Source: Glaciecola sp. UBA2563 (GTDB lineage: Bacteria > Pseudomonadota > Gammaproteobacteria > Enterobacterales > Alteromonadaceae). From it: a DNA stretch of 26,761 nucleotides. Of the stretch, positions 17,122 through 25,686 are shown piece by piece. Below the pieces are notes generated by a model, which saw only the letters and a list, made by a program, of their open reading frames with translations, did not search any database and had not been told where the DNA came from. The DNA lies in the NCBI GenBank assembly GCA_002340325.1, contig DDLV01000017.1:1-26761 (forward strand), given 5' to 3'. Every line of letters starts with the position of its first letter. Positions within the stretch are counted from its first letter, which is position 1. Position numbers and translations under genes: made by a program.

Positions 17122-17682
17122 ATGTCATTTGAGCATGTCTTTGATAAATTTGTAGATTCTTTGGTTCAAGCGTCTAATGGTGAGAATAAAGGCATGCGTA
17201 GTGAGTACGATGACGAATTTCACTCGCCCTGTTATCTTCCTGATAATCTTACTAACGGGGCAGAGGTTGAATGGCGACCATTTTTAAGGCCAACGCCCGT
17301 AAATTTGAAAAACCTTGAGGAGGCGCTGGAAATATCCATCCACAGCGATATCTCATCGCTTTTTGGACGTTACTTTAGTCTAGACATGAATGCAAAAACA
17401 GAAAGGGGAAAGCTCACAATTCTTCAAGCATTAAACGAAGAGGATTATCAAAGGCTACAGAAAAATCTCATTGCACATGTATTAATGAAACGAAGGTTAA
17501 AACAACCTGTAACGCTCTTTTTTGCACTCACAGATGAAGAGGACGTTGTATTATCCGTGTTACCCGAAACGTCTGAAGTTGTTCTTGAACTGATAGGGCA
17601 ACCACATAAGGAAACAATAGCAACCAGTTTGCTTGAATTTGTAGAGTCGCTTGAACCTAACCCTGTTTATGTAACGCTTTGA
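17122..17682 (+). CDS. syd: SecY-interacting protein Syd
   Basis: Syd is a small, acidic, peripheral inner-membrane protein that binds cytoplasmic loops of SecY and is thought to monitor translocon integrity. The 186 residues match the family length (181 in E. coli). Conserved family segments include EVEWRPF, FGRYFSLDMNA, LTILQALNEEDYQRLQKNLIAHVLMKRRLKQPVTLFFA in the middle (written here in parts: LTILQ..NEEDYQRLQ, NLIAHVLMKRRLK, TLFFAL) and a C-terminal LLEFVESLEP. It diverges from queF, as in E. coli. The upstream region carries the palindromic elements, so its promoter may lie at or within mobile DNA. Confidence 0.93.
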   Translation: MSFEHVFDKFVDSLVQASNGENKGMRSEYDDEFHSPCYLPDNLTNGAEVEWRPFLRPTPVNLKNLEEALEISIHSDISSLFGRYFSLDMNAKTERGKLTILQALNEEDYQRLQKNLIAHVLMKRRLKQPVTLFFALTDEEDVVLSVLPETSEVVLELIGQPHKETIATSLLEFVESLEPNPVYVTL

Positions 17683-17779
17683 TGTGTCGCGATTGTGAAT
17701 CAACAATAATCAATACGTACAACAAATACCGCAGCTATAGATTTGCGGCGTGTTCATATTAACTACGCAAGGATAGTCA

Positions 17780-17802
17780 AAATTGCTAACTATTAGCAAT
17801 TT
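17780..17802. promoter_or_regulatory. Perfect 23-bp dyad, candidate operator upstream of the lipoprotein gene
   Basis: The arms AAATTGCTAA (17780-17789) and TTAGCAATTT (17793-17802) are exact inverted repeats around a three-base centre. The dyad sits about 160 bp before the DUF3192 lipoprotein gene. No T-run follows in a way that makes a good terminator, and the symmetry and spacing fit a dimeric repressor or activator site. Which protein would bind is unknown. Confidence 0.45.
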
Positions 17803-17856
17803 ACACAAATCGCAAAGTTGCAAAAAAAGTTATGTTATTGATAAATATAAACAATA

Positions 17857-17880
17857 ATTTCTGGCATGATTTCTGGCATG
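17857..17880 (+). repeat. Exact 12-bp tandem duplication upstream of the lipoprotein gene
   Basis: ATTTCTGGCATG occurs twice, head to tail, with no gap (17857-17868 and 17869-17880). It is 80 bp before the lipoprotein start, in the likely promoter area. It may be a repeated regulator site or a slippage duplication. Confidence 0.6.
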
Positions 17881-17959
17881 TTTGCTGGACTAGTGTCTGA
17901 GAACACATGAAAATATTCAACAAAATATCCATTAAACATATCTCACTTAGGACTTATCA

Positions 17960-18331
17960 ATGAAAAGAAATCATCTACTACTGATAATAGGAATGTCAGT
18001 TTTCGCATTACAAGGTTGTGTTATTTCGGTTTCCGACGATGGATTCGAAACGGGCAACCATTACCATGATGAAGCGGATAGAGAGGATAGGAATAGGGAC
18101 TATATTTCAGACATAAATGTCGGAGCGGATATTACGCGTGTAAAGCAAGCGCTTGGAACACCGGACTTCAATGAAATTATCGTCAATAACGATGACACTT
18201 ACACGATTCTTTATTATCGAACACAGCGAAAACACGGCGACGGCATGACCACTAAAGATGAATGCACACCGCTATTGTTCCTTGAAGAGAGTCTTGTAGG
18301 CGTTGGTGAATTGGCCCTATCTAGAATCTGA
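17960..18331 (+). CDS. DUF3192 family lipoprotein
   Basis: A 123-residue lipoprotein. The signal peptide ends at the lipobox LQGC, with acylated Cys20; the following V-I gives no inner-membrane retention signal (no Asp at +2), so outer-membrane sorting is likely. The mature part holds an acidic, charged linker (DEADREDRNRDY) and then a small domain, INVGADITRVKQALGTPDFNE, reminiscent of the SmpA/OmlA fold, followed by YYRTQRKHGDGMTTKDECTPLLF, the conserved DUF3192 signature. The function is unknown. The gene appears monocistronic, with candidate regulatory sequences upstream (a perfect dyad and a tandem repeat). Confidence 0.85.
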   Translation: MKRNHLLLIIGMSVFALQGCVISVSDDGFETGNHYHDEADREDRNRDYISDINVGADITRVKQALGTPDFNEIIVNNDDTYTILYYRTQRKHGDGMTTKDECTPLLFLEESLVGVGELALSRI

Positions 18332-18495
18332 TAGGTAATCCAACCTTAGTTCTTACAGGATAATCAATACCAAGATTGCGCTGAGTTTTTTGATCTCAAT
18401 TAAGTTTCAGTAAATTATGTTAAAAGAAAGTTATTTCAAAACTTTTTCTTTAGTACAATACCAACTGGAATACATCTAGTTAGCACGGAACATTA

Positions 18496-19137
18496 ATGAC
18501 ATCAGTAACTTTTTCACCTGACCATTCTAATATTACGTCTTCATATCTCGATGCTGATGACATAAATGTCGCAGCATCGATACTCTACAAAGCATATTAC
18601 GACGATCCTTTGTTTAAAGACATCTTTCAATTTGAAAAAGAAGGTTATCAAGCAAGATTGCGTTCAGCGATTCGTGAGGAAGTTACTACATTTTATGATG
18701 CTCGACAGCCTATCATTGGCTTATATGAGGACACACGGCTGTTAGCAGTATGCTGCTTGATTAGTCCTGATGCGGCGTTTGGGGCAGGACGGTTTTGGCA
18801 TTGGCGACTAAAAATGCTCTTAACAGCGGGGTATTTTGGTACGAAACAAATGATCATAAAAGAAGAGAAAGTTCGCGAAAAGATACCGGCGAAGAACTAT
18901 CATATGCTTTCTTTTATTGGCGTTGAGCCTTCTCATCAGGATAAAGGGTTAGGACATTTACTGATGAGTGCAGTGTTGGGGGAGATGATGGATGATGAAG
19001 CAAGTGAAGGTATTGGTGTACTGGTAACGTTGCCAAAATGTATGTCCTTTTTCCGAGATGGTAGTTTCGAGCTCGTTGAAGAGATAAGTGTCAATGAAGT
19101 GAGCGGCAAGGTAATGTTTCGCGGCAGAGCCAGCTGA
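18496..19137 (+). CDS. GNAT family N-acetyltransferase
   Basis: A 213-residue GNAT protein. The acetyl-CoA binding motif A is visible as MLSFIGVEPSHQDKGLGHLLM (about residues 136-156), where QDKGLG is the Q/RxxGxG/A pyrophosphate loop. The preceding strand and the C-terminal segment (VLVTLPKCMSFFRDGSFELVEE, with F-x-x-x-G-F/S-E) also follow the fold. The substrate cannot be told; the family acetylates amines, antibiotics, peptides or protein ends. Its neighbours (lipoprotein upstream, CsrB-like RNA downstream) give no functional clue. It appears to be a single gene. Confidence 0.85.
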   Translation: MTSVTFSPDHSNITSSYLDADDINVAASILYKAYYDDPLFKDIFQFEKEGYQARLRSAIREEVTTFYDARQPIIGLYEDTRLLAVCCLISPDAAFGAGRFWHWRLKMLLTAGYFGTKQMIIKEEKVREKIPAKNYHMLSFIGVEPSHQDKGLGHLLMSAVLGEMMDDEASEGIGVLVTLPKCMSFFRDGSFELVEEISVNEVSGKVMFRGRAS

Positions 19138-19235
19138 TTTTTTATACAATCCACTACTGTAAACAGTTCGATTTACGCTTGATGATATACGGCTGTTTTA
19201 TTTTTTAGCACTATCTTGATAAGGATTACTCTTGA

Positions 19236-19253
19236 TGTAAGACATTGCGTACA
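19236..19253. promoter_or_regulatory. GacA/UvrY upstream activating box for the CsrB-like RNA
   Basis: The 18-bp sequence TGTAAGACATTGCGTACA matches the GacA-box consensus TGTAAGNNATNNCTTACA at all but one fixed position. It lies about 190 bp before the inferred transcript start, similar to the distant upstream UvrY sites known for csrB genes. This is the site through which BarA/UvrY (GacS/GacA) activates Csr/Rsm sRNAs. Binding here is inferred. Confidence 0.78.
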
Positions 19254-19423
19254 TTGTTGTAAAATATTGCATCCAATTGCGTGTATCATAAAAAAAGTAA
19301 TTTAAATTAAATCTAGATAAAACAAACAGCTAAGCTATTTTTAGCCCATTTTCAATAAAAAATAAACAATCCACTTACAATTTAGGATCAGCATCAGCTT
19401 TATTTATTTTGTATTATTAATTC

Positions 19424-19714
19424 GTGTTCAGGGAGTTGACGCGAAAGCCAACAAAGAACAATGAAGAACAAGATGTTTTTCGTCATGGACTGACAAGGAT
19501 ACTTCAGGATGAAGAATGGCTGCTTAGGGATGTGATAGCCGACAATGGATAAATGGAAAAGGGATCTTCACAGGATGTGTTGCCTGCTTAGGACGAGTGG
19601 GAGAAAATGGAAAGGGGCGTAAAGGATTTTATCTGGATGATGTTTTAGCAATGGAACGCCGAGAGGGACGCTCAAAATTCTTTAGGAAAGCAGGCTTTTT
19701 AAGCCTGCTTTTTT
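19424..19714 (+). ncRNA. csrB: CsrB-family CsrA-sequestering regulatory RNA
   Basis: This roughly 290-nt stretch has about 17 GGA motifs, the binding core of CsrA/RsmA. Several lie in small hairpin loops: CTTCA-GGA-TGAAG (19502-19514), CACA-GGA-TGTG (19569-19579) and GTCA-TGGAC-TGAC (19482-19494). The 5' part includes CAGGGAG, like E. coli CsrB. A TATTAT box at 19412-19417 is a possible -10; the exact start is inferred. It ends in a strong terminator. Such RNAs titrate the translational regulator CsrA and so control carbon storage, motility and biofilm, linking to the c-di-GMP and polysaccharide genes nearby only in a general sense. A 62-codon frame inside it is spurious. Confidence 0.87.
19687..19714 (+). 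terminator. Intrinsic terminator of the CsrB-like RNA
   Basis: The stem AAGCAGGCTT (19688-19697) pairs perfectly with AAGCCTGCTT (19701-19710) around a TTT loop, and six T residues follow (19709-19714). This is a strong Rho-independent terminator on the plus strand and defines the RNA 3' end. Confidence 0.93.
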
Positions 19715-19768
19715 ATGTTGAGCAGTTCCTGTTCACTTTGCGCTCATCAATTAAGTGGTTGATTTGCC

Positions 19769-20077
19769 CTATGCCTGCATTTTAAACACAGGTAAATCAA
19801 TACTAATGATTCTCTTGCCTATGGTTTCAATCGTGCCGACGTATTCATTCTCACCATCGCTGCTAAAATGCAAATGATATGTGATACGCCAATCAAACTT
19901 TCCTTTATGGGTTCCCAGCCTTGTTCTTACTCTTGCTAACGCAAGAAATTGAAGTTGTTCTTTCTGACAATATTGTTTTGTTAATAAAATAACTGTCTCA
20001 GAAATCCCGCGCAAACGCCAAAATTGTATCCCTATCCCCATAATTATTGCGAGGATAAGAATATTCATAAGTGTCAT
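19769..20077 (-). CDS. DUF3301 family small membrane protein
   Basis: A 102-residue protein with one N-terminal membrane helix (LMNILILAIIMGIGIQFW, residues 3-20), followed by a basic cytoplasmic-side or exposed segment and a small soluble domain. The pattern of an N-terminal anchor, then a region with QYCQKEQLQFLALARVR..LG and W.ITYHLHFSSDGEN.Y.G.IE, is that of the DUF3301 family. The function is unknown. Its ATG overlaps the stop of the upstream DUF3549 gene by four bases, so the pair is translationally coupled. This pairing is common in gammaproteobacteria. Confidence 0.82.
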   Translation of the reverse strand: MTLMNILILAIIMGIGIQFWRLRGISETVILLTKQYCQKEQLQFLALARVRTRLGTHKGKFDWRITYHLHFSSDGENEYVGTIETIGKRIISIDLPVFKMQA

Positions 20078-21108
20078 TTTGTATGCATCCGGGCTTTAAT
20101 TTTTTGTAATTGTTCATGTAGCATAGGAGAGATTTCTTTTTTCCCAAATAGACTTAACACGCTGGCTCTTAATTCTGGAATTGCAACTAAATCAGCGTAA
20201 ATGCCATTGAATAAATTATCTTGTTCCTCAACCCCAAGGACTCTTTCAAGATATCTTTCTAAGATTTCTTCATCATGTAAGTGCTGCCAATGTCTACCTG
20301 CAATAACCACAAGGATTTCGATATCCAGTTGCTTCTCCATGTCCAGTAATGCCTTGATCAGTTCTCTACACACGTCTTTTTCGGCATGACTCATTGCTCT
20401 GAGTGCCAGTGCTCTTAAATAGTCTGTGTTGTTATTCACAAATGACGCGAGACTAACACTGCTATCTCTACTCAATGCTTTGCCCTCGATACTAGATAAA
20501 AACGACGTGAGAACTGGAGTAGGGTATTTGTTTAATTGATTCACTACGATCCTTTCGATAGCCGCATCATCAAAATTTGCGATTGCGTCAGCTAAGTGTT
20601 GGACACTCAAACCTCTCCAATCAATGATTTCAGGTGATATTAGGTATCGGGTGGCAAGCTCGGCATGTTCGCTCAATGGCAAATTCAACATTGACTTTAA
20701 CATCGCATTGCAATCTGCTCGCATTTGTTGGCTAGGTTCAAAAACAAATGGGTTTTCAGGTAGTCCCCGATCGAAACTATCGTCTATTTGCATTTGGTTT
20801 CCCAAAGCCTCTAACAGGATTTGCAAGAATTGGTCACGTGCGGCTACTTGCAGAAGCCCCCTTTCATCGAGGGGAAGTTTTAGATACCAGAGATAGTGTT
20901 CATTGCTTGCTTGTTTGTTCCAAAAGGTTATACAGAGCCAAGCACAATTCTGACGAGGTCTGGGAAAGGGGTATTTGGTGTGTTCTATATCAAAAAAAGC
21001 TTGATTATCAATTTGTTGTCGACCACGACTGACATCAATGACAATATATTCAGTACCGGCGTGCAGTAAAAATTCACTGATGGTGGAAATTTGGTTAGCG
21101 GTATTCAT
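20074..21108 (-). CDS. DUF3549 family protein
   Basis: A 344-residue soluble protein of the uncharacterised DUF3549 family. The N-terminus reads ISTISEFLLHAGTEYIVIDVSRG, with a conserved FDIEHTKYPFPRPRQN segment and an aromatic LCITFWNKQ..NEHYLWYLKLPLDE block near residues 57-82. The C-terminal half is helical and repeat-like, suggesting a HEAT-type solenoid (LRALALRAMSHAEKDVCRELIKAL). No catalytic motif is recognised. It is the first gene of a two-gene leftward unit with DUF3301 and diverges from truC. The family name is from recall of the N-terminal pattern. Confidence 0.8.
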   Translation of the reverse strand: MNTANQISTISEFLLHAGTEYIVIDVSRGRQQIDNQAFFDIEHTKYPFPRPRQNCAWLCITFWNKQASNEHYLWYLKLPLDERGLLQVAARDQFLQILLEALGNQMQIDDSFDRGLPENPFVFEPSQQMRADCNAMLKSMLNLPLSEHAELATRYLISPEIIDWRGLSVQHLADAIANFDDAAIERIVVNQLNKYPTPVLTSFLSSIEGKALSRDSSVSLASFVNNNTDYLRALALRAMSHAEKDVCRELIKALLDMEKQLDIEILVVIAGRHWQHLHDEEILERYLERVLGVEEQDNLFNGIYADLVAIPELRASVLSLFGKKEISPMLHEQLQKIKARMHTK

Positions 21109-21221
21109 TTGTTCCTTATGGCGCTGCGTGAAGAGATTTGTCGAAAGTGTCCTCTCTTTCGAATGCGCTACTATTTATTCTTCGCCCTTGGACAATAACA
21201 TTATCAGGAAGTGGAGTTAAT

Positions 21222-21992
21222 TTGCAAAATAACAAGTTACAAATTTTATATGAAGACAAACATATAGTTGCGGTAAACAAACCGTCAAAAATGCTTGTCC
21301 ACAGGACCAAAATAGACAGCCGAGAAACGGAGTTTGTTGTACAGCGACTACGAGATCAAATTCACCAACAAGTTTTTAGTCTGCACCGACTCGATAAACC
21401 AACATCCGGTGTTTTGTTATTTGCAAAATCTTCAGAAACAGCAAGTTTATTTCATCCTTTATTTGCTTTGCATAAGATTGATAAGCAGTATATTGCGGTC
21501 GTGCGAGGGTTCATCGAAAGCCCCAAATTAATAGACTATCCGCTTGTAGAGAAACTTGATAAAAAAACTGATAATCTCAGCAAGCATAACCCACCCAGGC
21601 AAGCGATAACAATGCTGTCACCGCTTGCAAAATTTGAGGTGGATTCACCTGTTTCCAGATATAAATCAGCACGTTTTAGTTTAATTCAGTTACAACCAAA
21701 AACCGGTAGAAAACACCAGTTAAGACGTCACATGGCGCATATTCGTCATCCCATATTGGGTGACACCACACATGGCGATGGAAAGCAAAACAAATTCGCT
21801 CGAAGCGTTTTAAATTGTCACAGGCTACTGTTGCATGCTTACAAATCAAGCTTTATTCACCCAGTGTATAAAGAAAGAGTAGAGATCACTGCACCTTTAG
21901 AGGGTACATTTCACTGTGCTATCAATAGCTTAGTTGATAAGGCTGGCTACTCTAACCATGAAATTGAAACTATATCTGAATGGTTAGAGTAA
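21222..21992 (+). CDS. truC: tRNA pseudouridine(65) synthase TruC
   Basis: TruC isomerises uridine 65 in certain tRNAs. It is an RluA-family enzyme; the catalytic motif HRLDKPTSG carries the active Asp (D58 from this start), and the segments ILYEDKHIVAVNKPSKMLVHR and RKHQLRRHMAHIRHPILGD are typical. I choose the TTG at 21222, which follows GGAG at a five-base spacing and gives 256 residues, matching the 260-residue E. coli protein whose start also lies just before ILY.DE..VAVNKP. A longer frame from TTG 21138 would add 28 unrelated residues. yqcA follows on the same strand, as these genes are adjacent in E. coli. Confidence 0.92.
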   Translation: MQNNKLQILYEDKHIVAVNKPSKMLVHRTKIDSRETEFVVQRLRDQIHQQVFSLHRLDKPTSGVLLFAKSSETASLFHPLFALHKIDKQYIAVVRGFIESPKLIDYPLVEKLDKKTDNLSKHNPPRQAITMLSPLAKFEVDSPVSRYKSARFSLIQLQPKTGRKHQLRRHMAHIRHPILGDTTHGDGKQNKFARSVLNCHRLLLHAYKSSFIHPVYKERVEITAPLEGTFHCAINSLVDKAGYSNHEIETISEWLE

Positions 21993-22067
21993 TAATATTT
22001 TAGAAGCTTATGTGTCATACTCCGCGTGGATTTAAAATGACATTTACCGCAAGAGGAAAAATAATTT

Positions 22068-22517
22068 ATGAGAGGAATAAGTATCTTCGCTGGCTCCGTT
22101 TATGGTAATGCTCAGCATGTTGCCGAAGAAGTGCAGGCGATGTTGGAAGCTGAAGCAGTTGAATCTGAAGTATTTACGGACCCAACGCTAGATGATTTTA
22201 TTAATTCTGAATCCATTGTTGTTATAACTTCAACTACTGGGCAGGGGGATATACCACCGAACCTTGAGTTGTTTTATGCGGAACTGAGCGAACAATCGCC
22301 AATGATGAATGGTAAGCGTTTTTTAATAGCTGCACTTGGCGATTCTAGTTATGGTGACACTTATTGTGGTGGCGGAAGGCAGTTCAACGAGTTATTAAAT
22401 AAGCTCCAGGGTAAACCTGTGGCTGACATGTTAGAAGTTGACGCGATAGAGACACTGTCTCCGGAAGATGAAGTCGTACCATTCATTAAAAAACATATCG
22501 ATGCGCTTGTCGGCTAA
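22068..22517 (+). CDS. yqcA: Flavodoxin-like protein YqcA
   Basis: A 149-residue single-domain flavodoxin, the same length as E. coli YqcA. The FMN phosphate loop is FAGSVYGNAQHVAE (7-20), followed by the isoalloxazine-side loops STTGQGDIPPN (about 54-64) and LGDSSYGDTYCGGGRQFNELL. The last matches YqcA (CNGGKQFDALL) better than MioC. It is an FMN-binding electron carrier whose partner is not known. It follows truC on the same strand. Its TAA overlaps the stop of the convergent thioesterase gene. Confidence 0.9.
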   Translation: MRGISIFAGSVYGNAQHVAEEVQAMLEAEAVESEVFTDPTLDDFINSESIVVITSTTGQGDIPPNLELFYAELSEQSPMMNGKRFLIAALGDSSYGDTYCGGGRQFNELLNKLQGKPVADMLEVDAIETLSPEDEVVPFIKKHIDALVG

Positions 22518-22978
22518 CGACCAGTCTGATCAATCTTAGCATTAAATCGTGAGAGAAAGCCTTCTCTTAGCGTTGATGGTATTGAGGTCTTTTTTGCGCT
22601 TTCAACGCTTATAAGGACATAGGTGATTTTGATATCCGCGACGACTTGCAACGCGTCATCCTGTTCGCGTGAACATTCGATTTGTACGGTATACGACGTA
22701 TTCCCTACATTAACGGTTCTGCACTGTAGATGTAATACGTCGTCAAAAAATGCGGGACTCGTCCAATTTATTTGATAACTAATAACGCGTTTGTCAAAAC
22801 CATTCGCATTAAATTCGCGAAAATCTCCCACCAAATGCCTAAAGTATTCGGTATCCGCAATATCCGCGTAGTCGCCATATCGGGCATTAAACACAATGCC
22901 TTGGGCGTCACATTCTTGATATCGAACGCGAAGTAAAAGAGTACAACTATTATTACGTGTTAAATTCGCGTTATCCAT
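22514..22978 (-). CDS. Hotdog-fold acyl-CoA thioesterase (4HBT/FadM-YbgC type)
   Basis: A 154-residue hotdog-fold protein. The signature RVRYQECDAQGIVFNARYGDY (17-37) holds the catalytic Asp24 with G27, N31 and Y34 of the 4-hydroxybenzoyl-CoA thioesterase family. The remaining strands (ISYQINWTSPAFFDDVLHLQCRTVNVGNTSYTVQIE) fit too. It likely hydrolyses acyl-CoA esters; the substrate is not clear. It lies 30 bp downstream of glnD on the same strand and is probably co-transcribed. It converges with yqcA, with overlapping stop codons (22514-22517). Confidence 0.87.
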   Translation of the reverse strand: MDNANLTRNNSCTLLLRVRYQECDAQGIVFNARYGDYADIADTEYFRHLVGDFREFNANGFDKRVISYQINWTSPAFFDDVLHLQCRTVNVGNTSYTVQIECSREQDDALQVVADIKITYVLISVESAKKTSIPSTLREGFLSRFNAKIDQTGR

Positions 22979-23008
22979 TTCAACCTATTCGTATTTTGAA
23001 TTGCTAAT

Positions 23009-25636
23009 TTAAGATGCTGCGTCTGTTTCTGGTTGTTCTAGGGTACGTTTGATTTGGTTTCTTAATTTCACTTTTTGTTCTTGTGTAAGACTGACACCGT
23101 CACTATTTGAAATTATAAATACATCCTCCGCTCTTTCACCGATAGTAGCAATTTTTGCCATCTTTAATGTGATACCCTGATCAACAAATAAATGCCCCAC
23201 GGTTGCCAGTAAGCCCGGTGCATCCAGCGCTTCAAGCTCAATCAAAGTACTATTGTCATTAATATCAAAAAAGCGGACTTTCACCGGCACATCCAATTGG
23301 CGCATTTGCCGAGAAAGCTTCCTAGGATTGTTGTGGTACCGACCTGGTTTACTTATTTGAGTATGTACGGCGCTCGCCATGTTTTTAGCTCTAGAATCAG
23401 GTTCTATTCTTTCTGAATCCTCATCTAAGATGATCATACTATCAAAGACATAGCCATCTTTAGTAAGCACAATTTGAGCATCGTGAATAGAGCAGTTACG
23501 ACTGTCTAATACCGAAGCAATTTGAGCAAATAATGCTGGTCTATCGTGGCAATAGATTAACAACTCTGTACCTGCCCGCGACGTCGAGTTAGACGCGCAG
23601 ACTAGAATTTCATTTTCTTTTAACTTACCGATTTGGCTTATCTGTTGTGAATGCCATGCGATTTGTTTTGGTTTAAATCGAGCAAAATAATCGTTATTCA
23701 TATTGGCCCAAAATGAAGCATACACCTGTTTGCTAATTCCCATTTGGTCCAATAATTCTGTCGCTAACTGTTTGTGATCTATGACGCGTTTCTCAAATGT
23801 GCTAGTACATTCCAATCCATTTTCCAAGGCCTTTTGCGTTAACAAGTATAATTCTCTTAACAAACTGGACTTCCAATCATTCCAAAGATTGCGATTGGTT
23901 GCGCGAATATCAGCAAGCGTCAACACATAAAGCATCTCTAAGTGCTGTTGGCTCTTTACCTGATTGGCAAACTCTTTGACGACGTCAGGGTCATAAATGT
24001 CGCGCCGTTGAGCAATTACAGACATTAATAAATGGTTTTCAACTAACCATGAAATCATATCTGCATTGTGCTTTGAGATACCGTGCCGCTCACAAAATAT
24101 TGTTACGTCTCTTGCGCCTAATTTTGAATGATCGCCGCCTCTGCCTTTCGCTATATCATGAAAAATCGCGGCTAAAAAAATGACTTGCGCTTCGTCAATA
24201 TCTCTGACAATACGACTACAGCGGGGAAACTCATCACGATGGGTATAGTAACGCCTAATATGTTTGACAAGCCTATGGGTATGTTCATCGACAGTATAGG
24301 CATGGAAGAGGTCGAATTGCATCATGCCGACGATCTTATCCCATTCTGGGAAATACGATTGTAAGATGCCATACCGGTGCATCAGATCCCAACCGAGGTC
24401 AAAAAAATCTGGATTAGACACAAGCTCGATAAATGCCGCTCGACATTCTGGAATATCGACGTAGTAGGTTGATTCAAACGTGCGCCTGGCATTGCGCAAC
24501 AGACGTAAGCATTCTCCATCAAGCGCTTTAATTTCTGGATGACGCGTAATTAACGACAAAAAGTTTAGAATGGAAACGGGTTCTTCAAAACAGTTTTGGT
24601 GGCGAGGAACAAGCAATTCACCTTGGATATTAAAGTCCTCGCTTATTTTCTTTCTCCATATGTTTCTGGTGCCCAAGATATCTTTTGAAAAGCGCTGTAA
24701 TAACATGTAGTTGAGCTCAGATACTCTTCGCACAATTCGAAACATGTGTTTCATCATCTTTTCTACCGCTAGTTTACCGTCTCCATAGTTGAGCAATGCA
24801 GCGACTTGCGGTTGATAGTCAAATAACAGTCTGTTTTCCGAACGATTGGAAATAATGTGAAGTGCAAATCTTATGCGCCAGAGGTTCGAGCGACATTCGA
24901 CTAACTCAGCATGCTCAAGCTCGGTATAATAACCGTGCCCTATTAATGTCATGCCGTCATATTCTTTAAAGTGTTTTTTCGCGACCCAGCCTATTGTTTG
25001 CAGATCTCGCAGGCATCCTGGGTTCTCTTTAACATTGGGTTCCAAGTTGTAAGAGGTATCGTTAAATTTGGCATGTCTGACGTGCTGCTCTTTCAACTTG
25101 GCTTGAAAAAATGCCTTGCTTGTCCAGGTGCGGTTAGATTTTTCTTTAAGCAGCTTGAATAAATCGAGGTCTCCTGCGAGCGCTCTTGATTCAACAAGGT
25201 TTGTTGCAATGGTGATGTCCTGTTTCGCCAATTGCACTGTTTCTTTGATCGTGCGAACGGATTGACCAACTTCCAGTTTGACATCCCATAAGTAGGTGAT
25301 AAAAGCACTTATTTTCTCTAACACTTCAAAGGGAAGCTTAGTTTTGCTCAGAATAAGTAAATCGATGTCAGAGAAGAGTTGTAATTGGCCACGACCATAT
25401 CCACCAACTGCACATAGCGTTAAGTCTTTTACTTCTTCCAGTTCGAGAAGCTGCCAAAGATGCCGCAATAAAGCGTCCGTAAAATTTGCTCTAGCAACAA
25501 CCAGCTCATCTACGTGGACTTTATTGAAATTTGCTACTAACCAATGCGCGCATTCATCAACGCATTCCCTCAAGCCTAATAAATTTTCTAGCGAATCGAC
25601 ATCTTCGACTTTTTTGATAATCGTATCAATGGTCAT
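23009..25636 (-). CDS. glnD: Bifunctional [protein-PII] uridylyltransferase/uridylyl-removing enzyme
   Basis: GlnD senses glutamine and adds or removes UMP on PII proteins, setting nitrogen-assimilation control. About 875 residues is normal. Residues 80-98 form the nucleotidyltransferase site (GGYGRGQLQLFSDIDLLIL, with two catalytic Asp in SDID). The HD uridylyl-removing domain has HTHRLVKHI (about 454-462) and FHDIAKGRGGDHS (494-506). Two C-terminal ACT domains begin near LLIYCHDRPALFAQIASVL and LIELEALDAPGLLATVGHL. I use the ATG at 25636; a GTG two codons upstream (25642) is equally possible. It is 45-50 bp downstream of map, a conserved order. Confidence 0.96.
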   Translation of the reverse strand: MTIDTIIKKVEDVDSLENLLGLRECVDECAHWLVANFNKVHVDELVVARANFTDALLRHLWQLLELEEVKDLTLCAVGGYGRGQLQLFSDIDLLILSKTKLPFEVLEKISAFITYLWDVKLEVGQSVRTIKETVQLAKQDITIATNLVESRALAGDLDLFKLLKEKSNRTWTSKAFFQAKLKEQHVRHAKFNDTSYNLEPNVKENPGCLRDLQTIGWVAKKHFKEYDGMTLIGHGYYTELEHAELVECRSNLWRIRFALHIISNRSENRLLFDYQPQVAALLNYGDGKLAVEKMMKHMFRIVRRVSELNYMLLQRFSKDILGTRNIWRKKISEDFNIQGELLVPRHQNCFEEPVSILNFLSLITRHPEIKALDGECLRLLRNARRTFESTYYVDIPECRAAFIELVSNPDFFDLGWDLMHRYGILQSYFPEWDKIVGMMQFDLFHAYTVDEHTHRLVKHIRRYYTHRDEFPRCSRIVRDIDEAQVIFLAAIFHDIAKGRGGDHSKLGARDVTIFCERHGISKHNADMISWLVENHLLMSVIAQRRDIYDPDVVKEFANQVKSQQHLEMLYVLTLADIRATNRNLWNDWKSSLLRELYLLTQKALENGLECTSTFEKRVIDHKQLATELLDQMGISKQVYASFWANMNNDYFARFKPKQIAWHSQQISQIGKLKENEILVCASNSTSRAGTELLIYCHDRPALFAQIASVLDSRNCSIHDAQIVLTKDGYVFDSMIILDEDSERIEPDSRAKNMASAVHTQISKPGRYHNNPRKLSRQMRQLDVPVKVRFFDINDNSTLIELEALDAPGLLATVGHLFVDQGITLKMAKIATIGERAEDVFIISNSDGVSLTQEQKVKLRNQIKRTLEQPETDAAS

Positions 25637-25686
25637 CTGCACTACTTATGTCAGGCATTTCATTTTTATGTATTCAAACTACTTAA

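Noticed and set aside
17861..17892. Possible sigma54 promoter (TGGCAT...TTGC) before the lipoprotein
   Set aside because: The distance between the GG and GC elements does not fit the -24/-12 spacing in either repeat copy.
19597..19785. 62-codon plus-strand frame
   Set aside because: It lies inside the CsrB-like RNA and runs through its terminator hairpin; the residues reflect GGA repeats and show no protein family.
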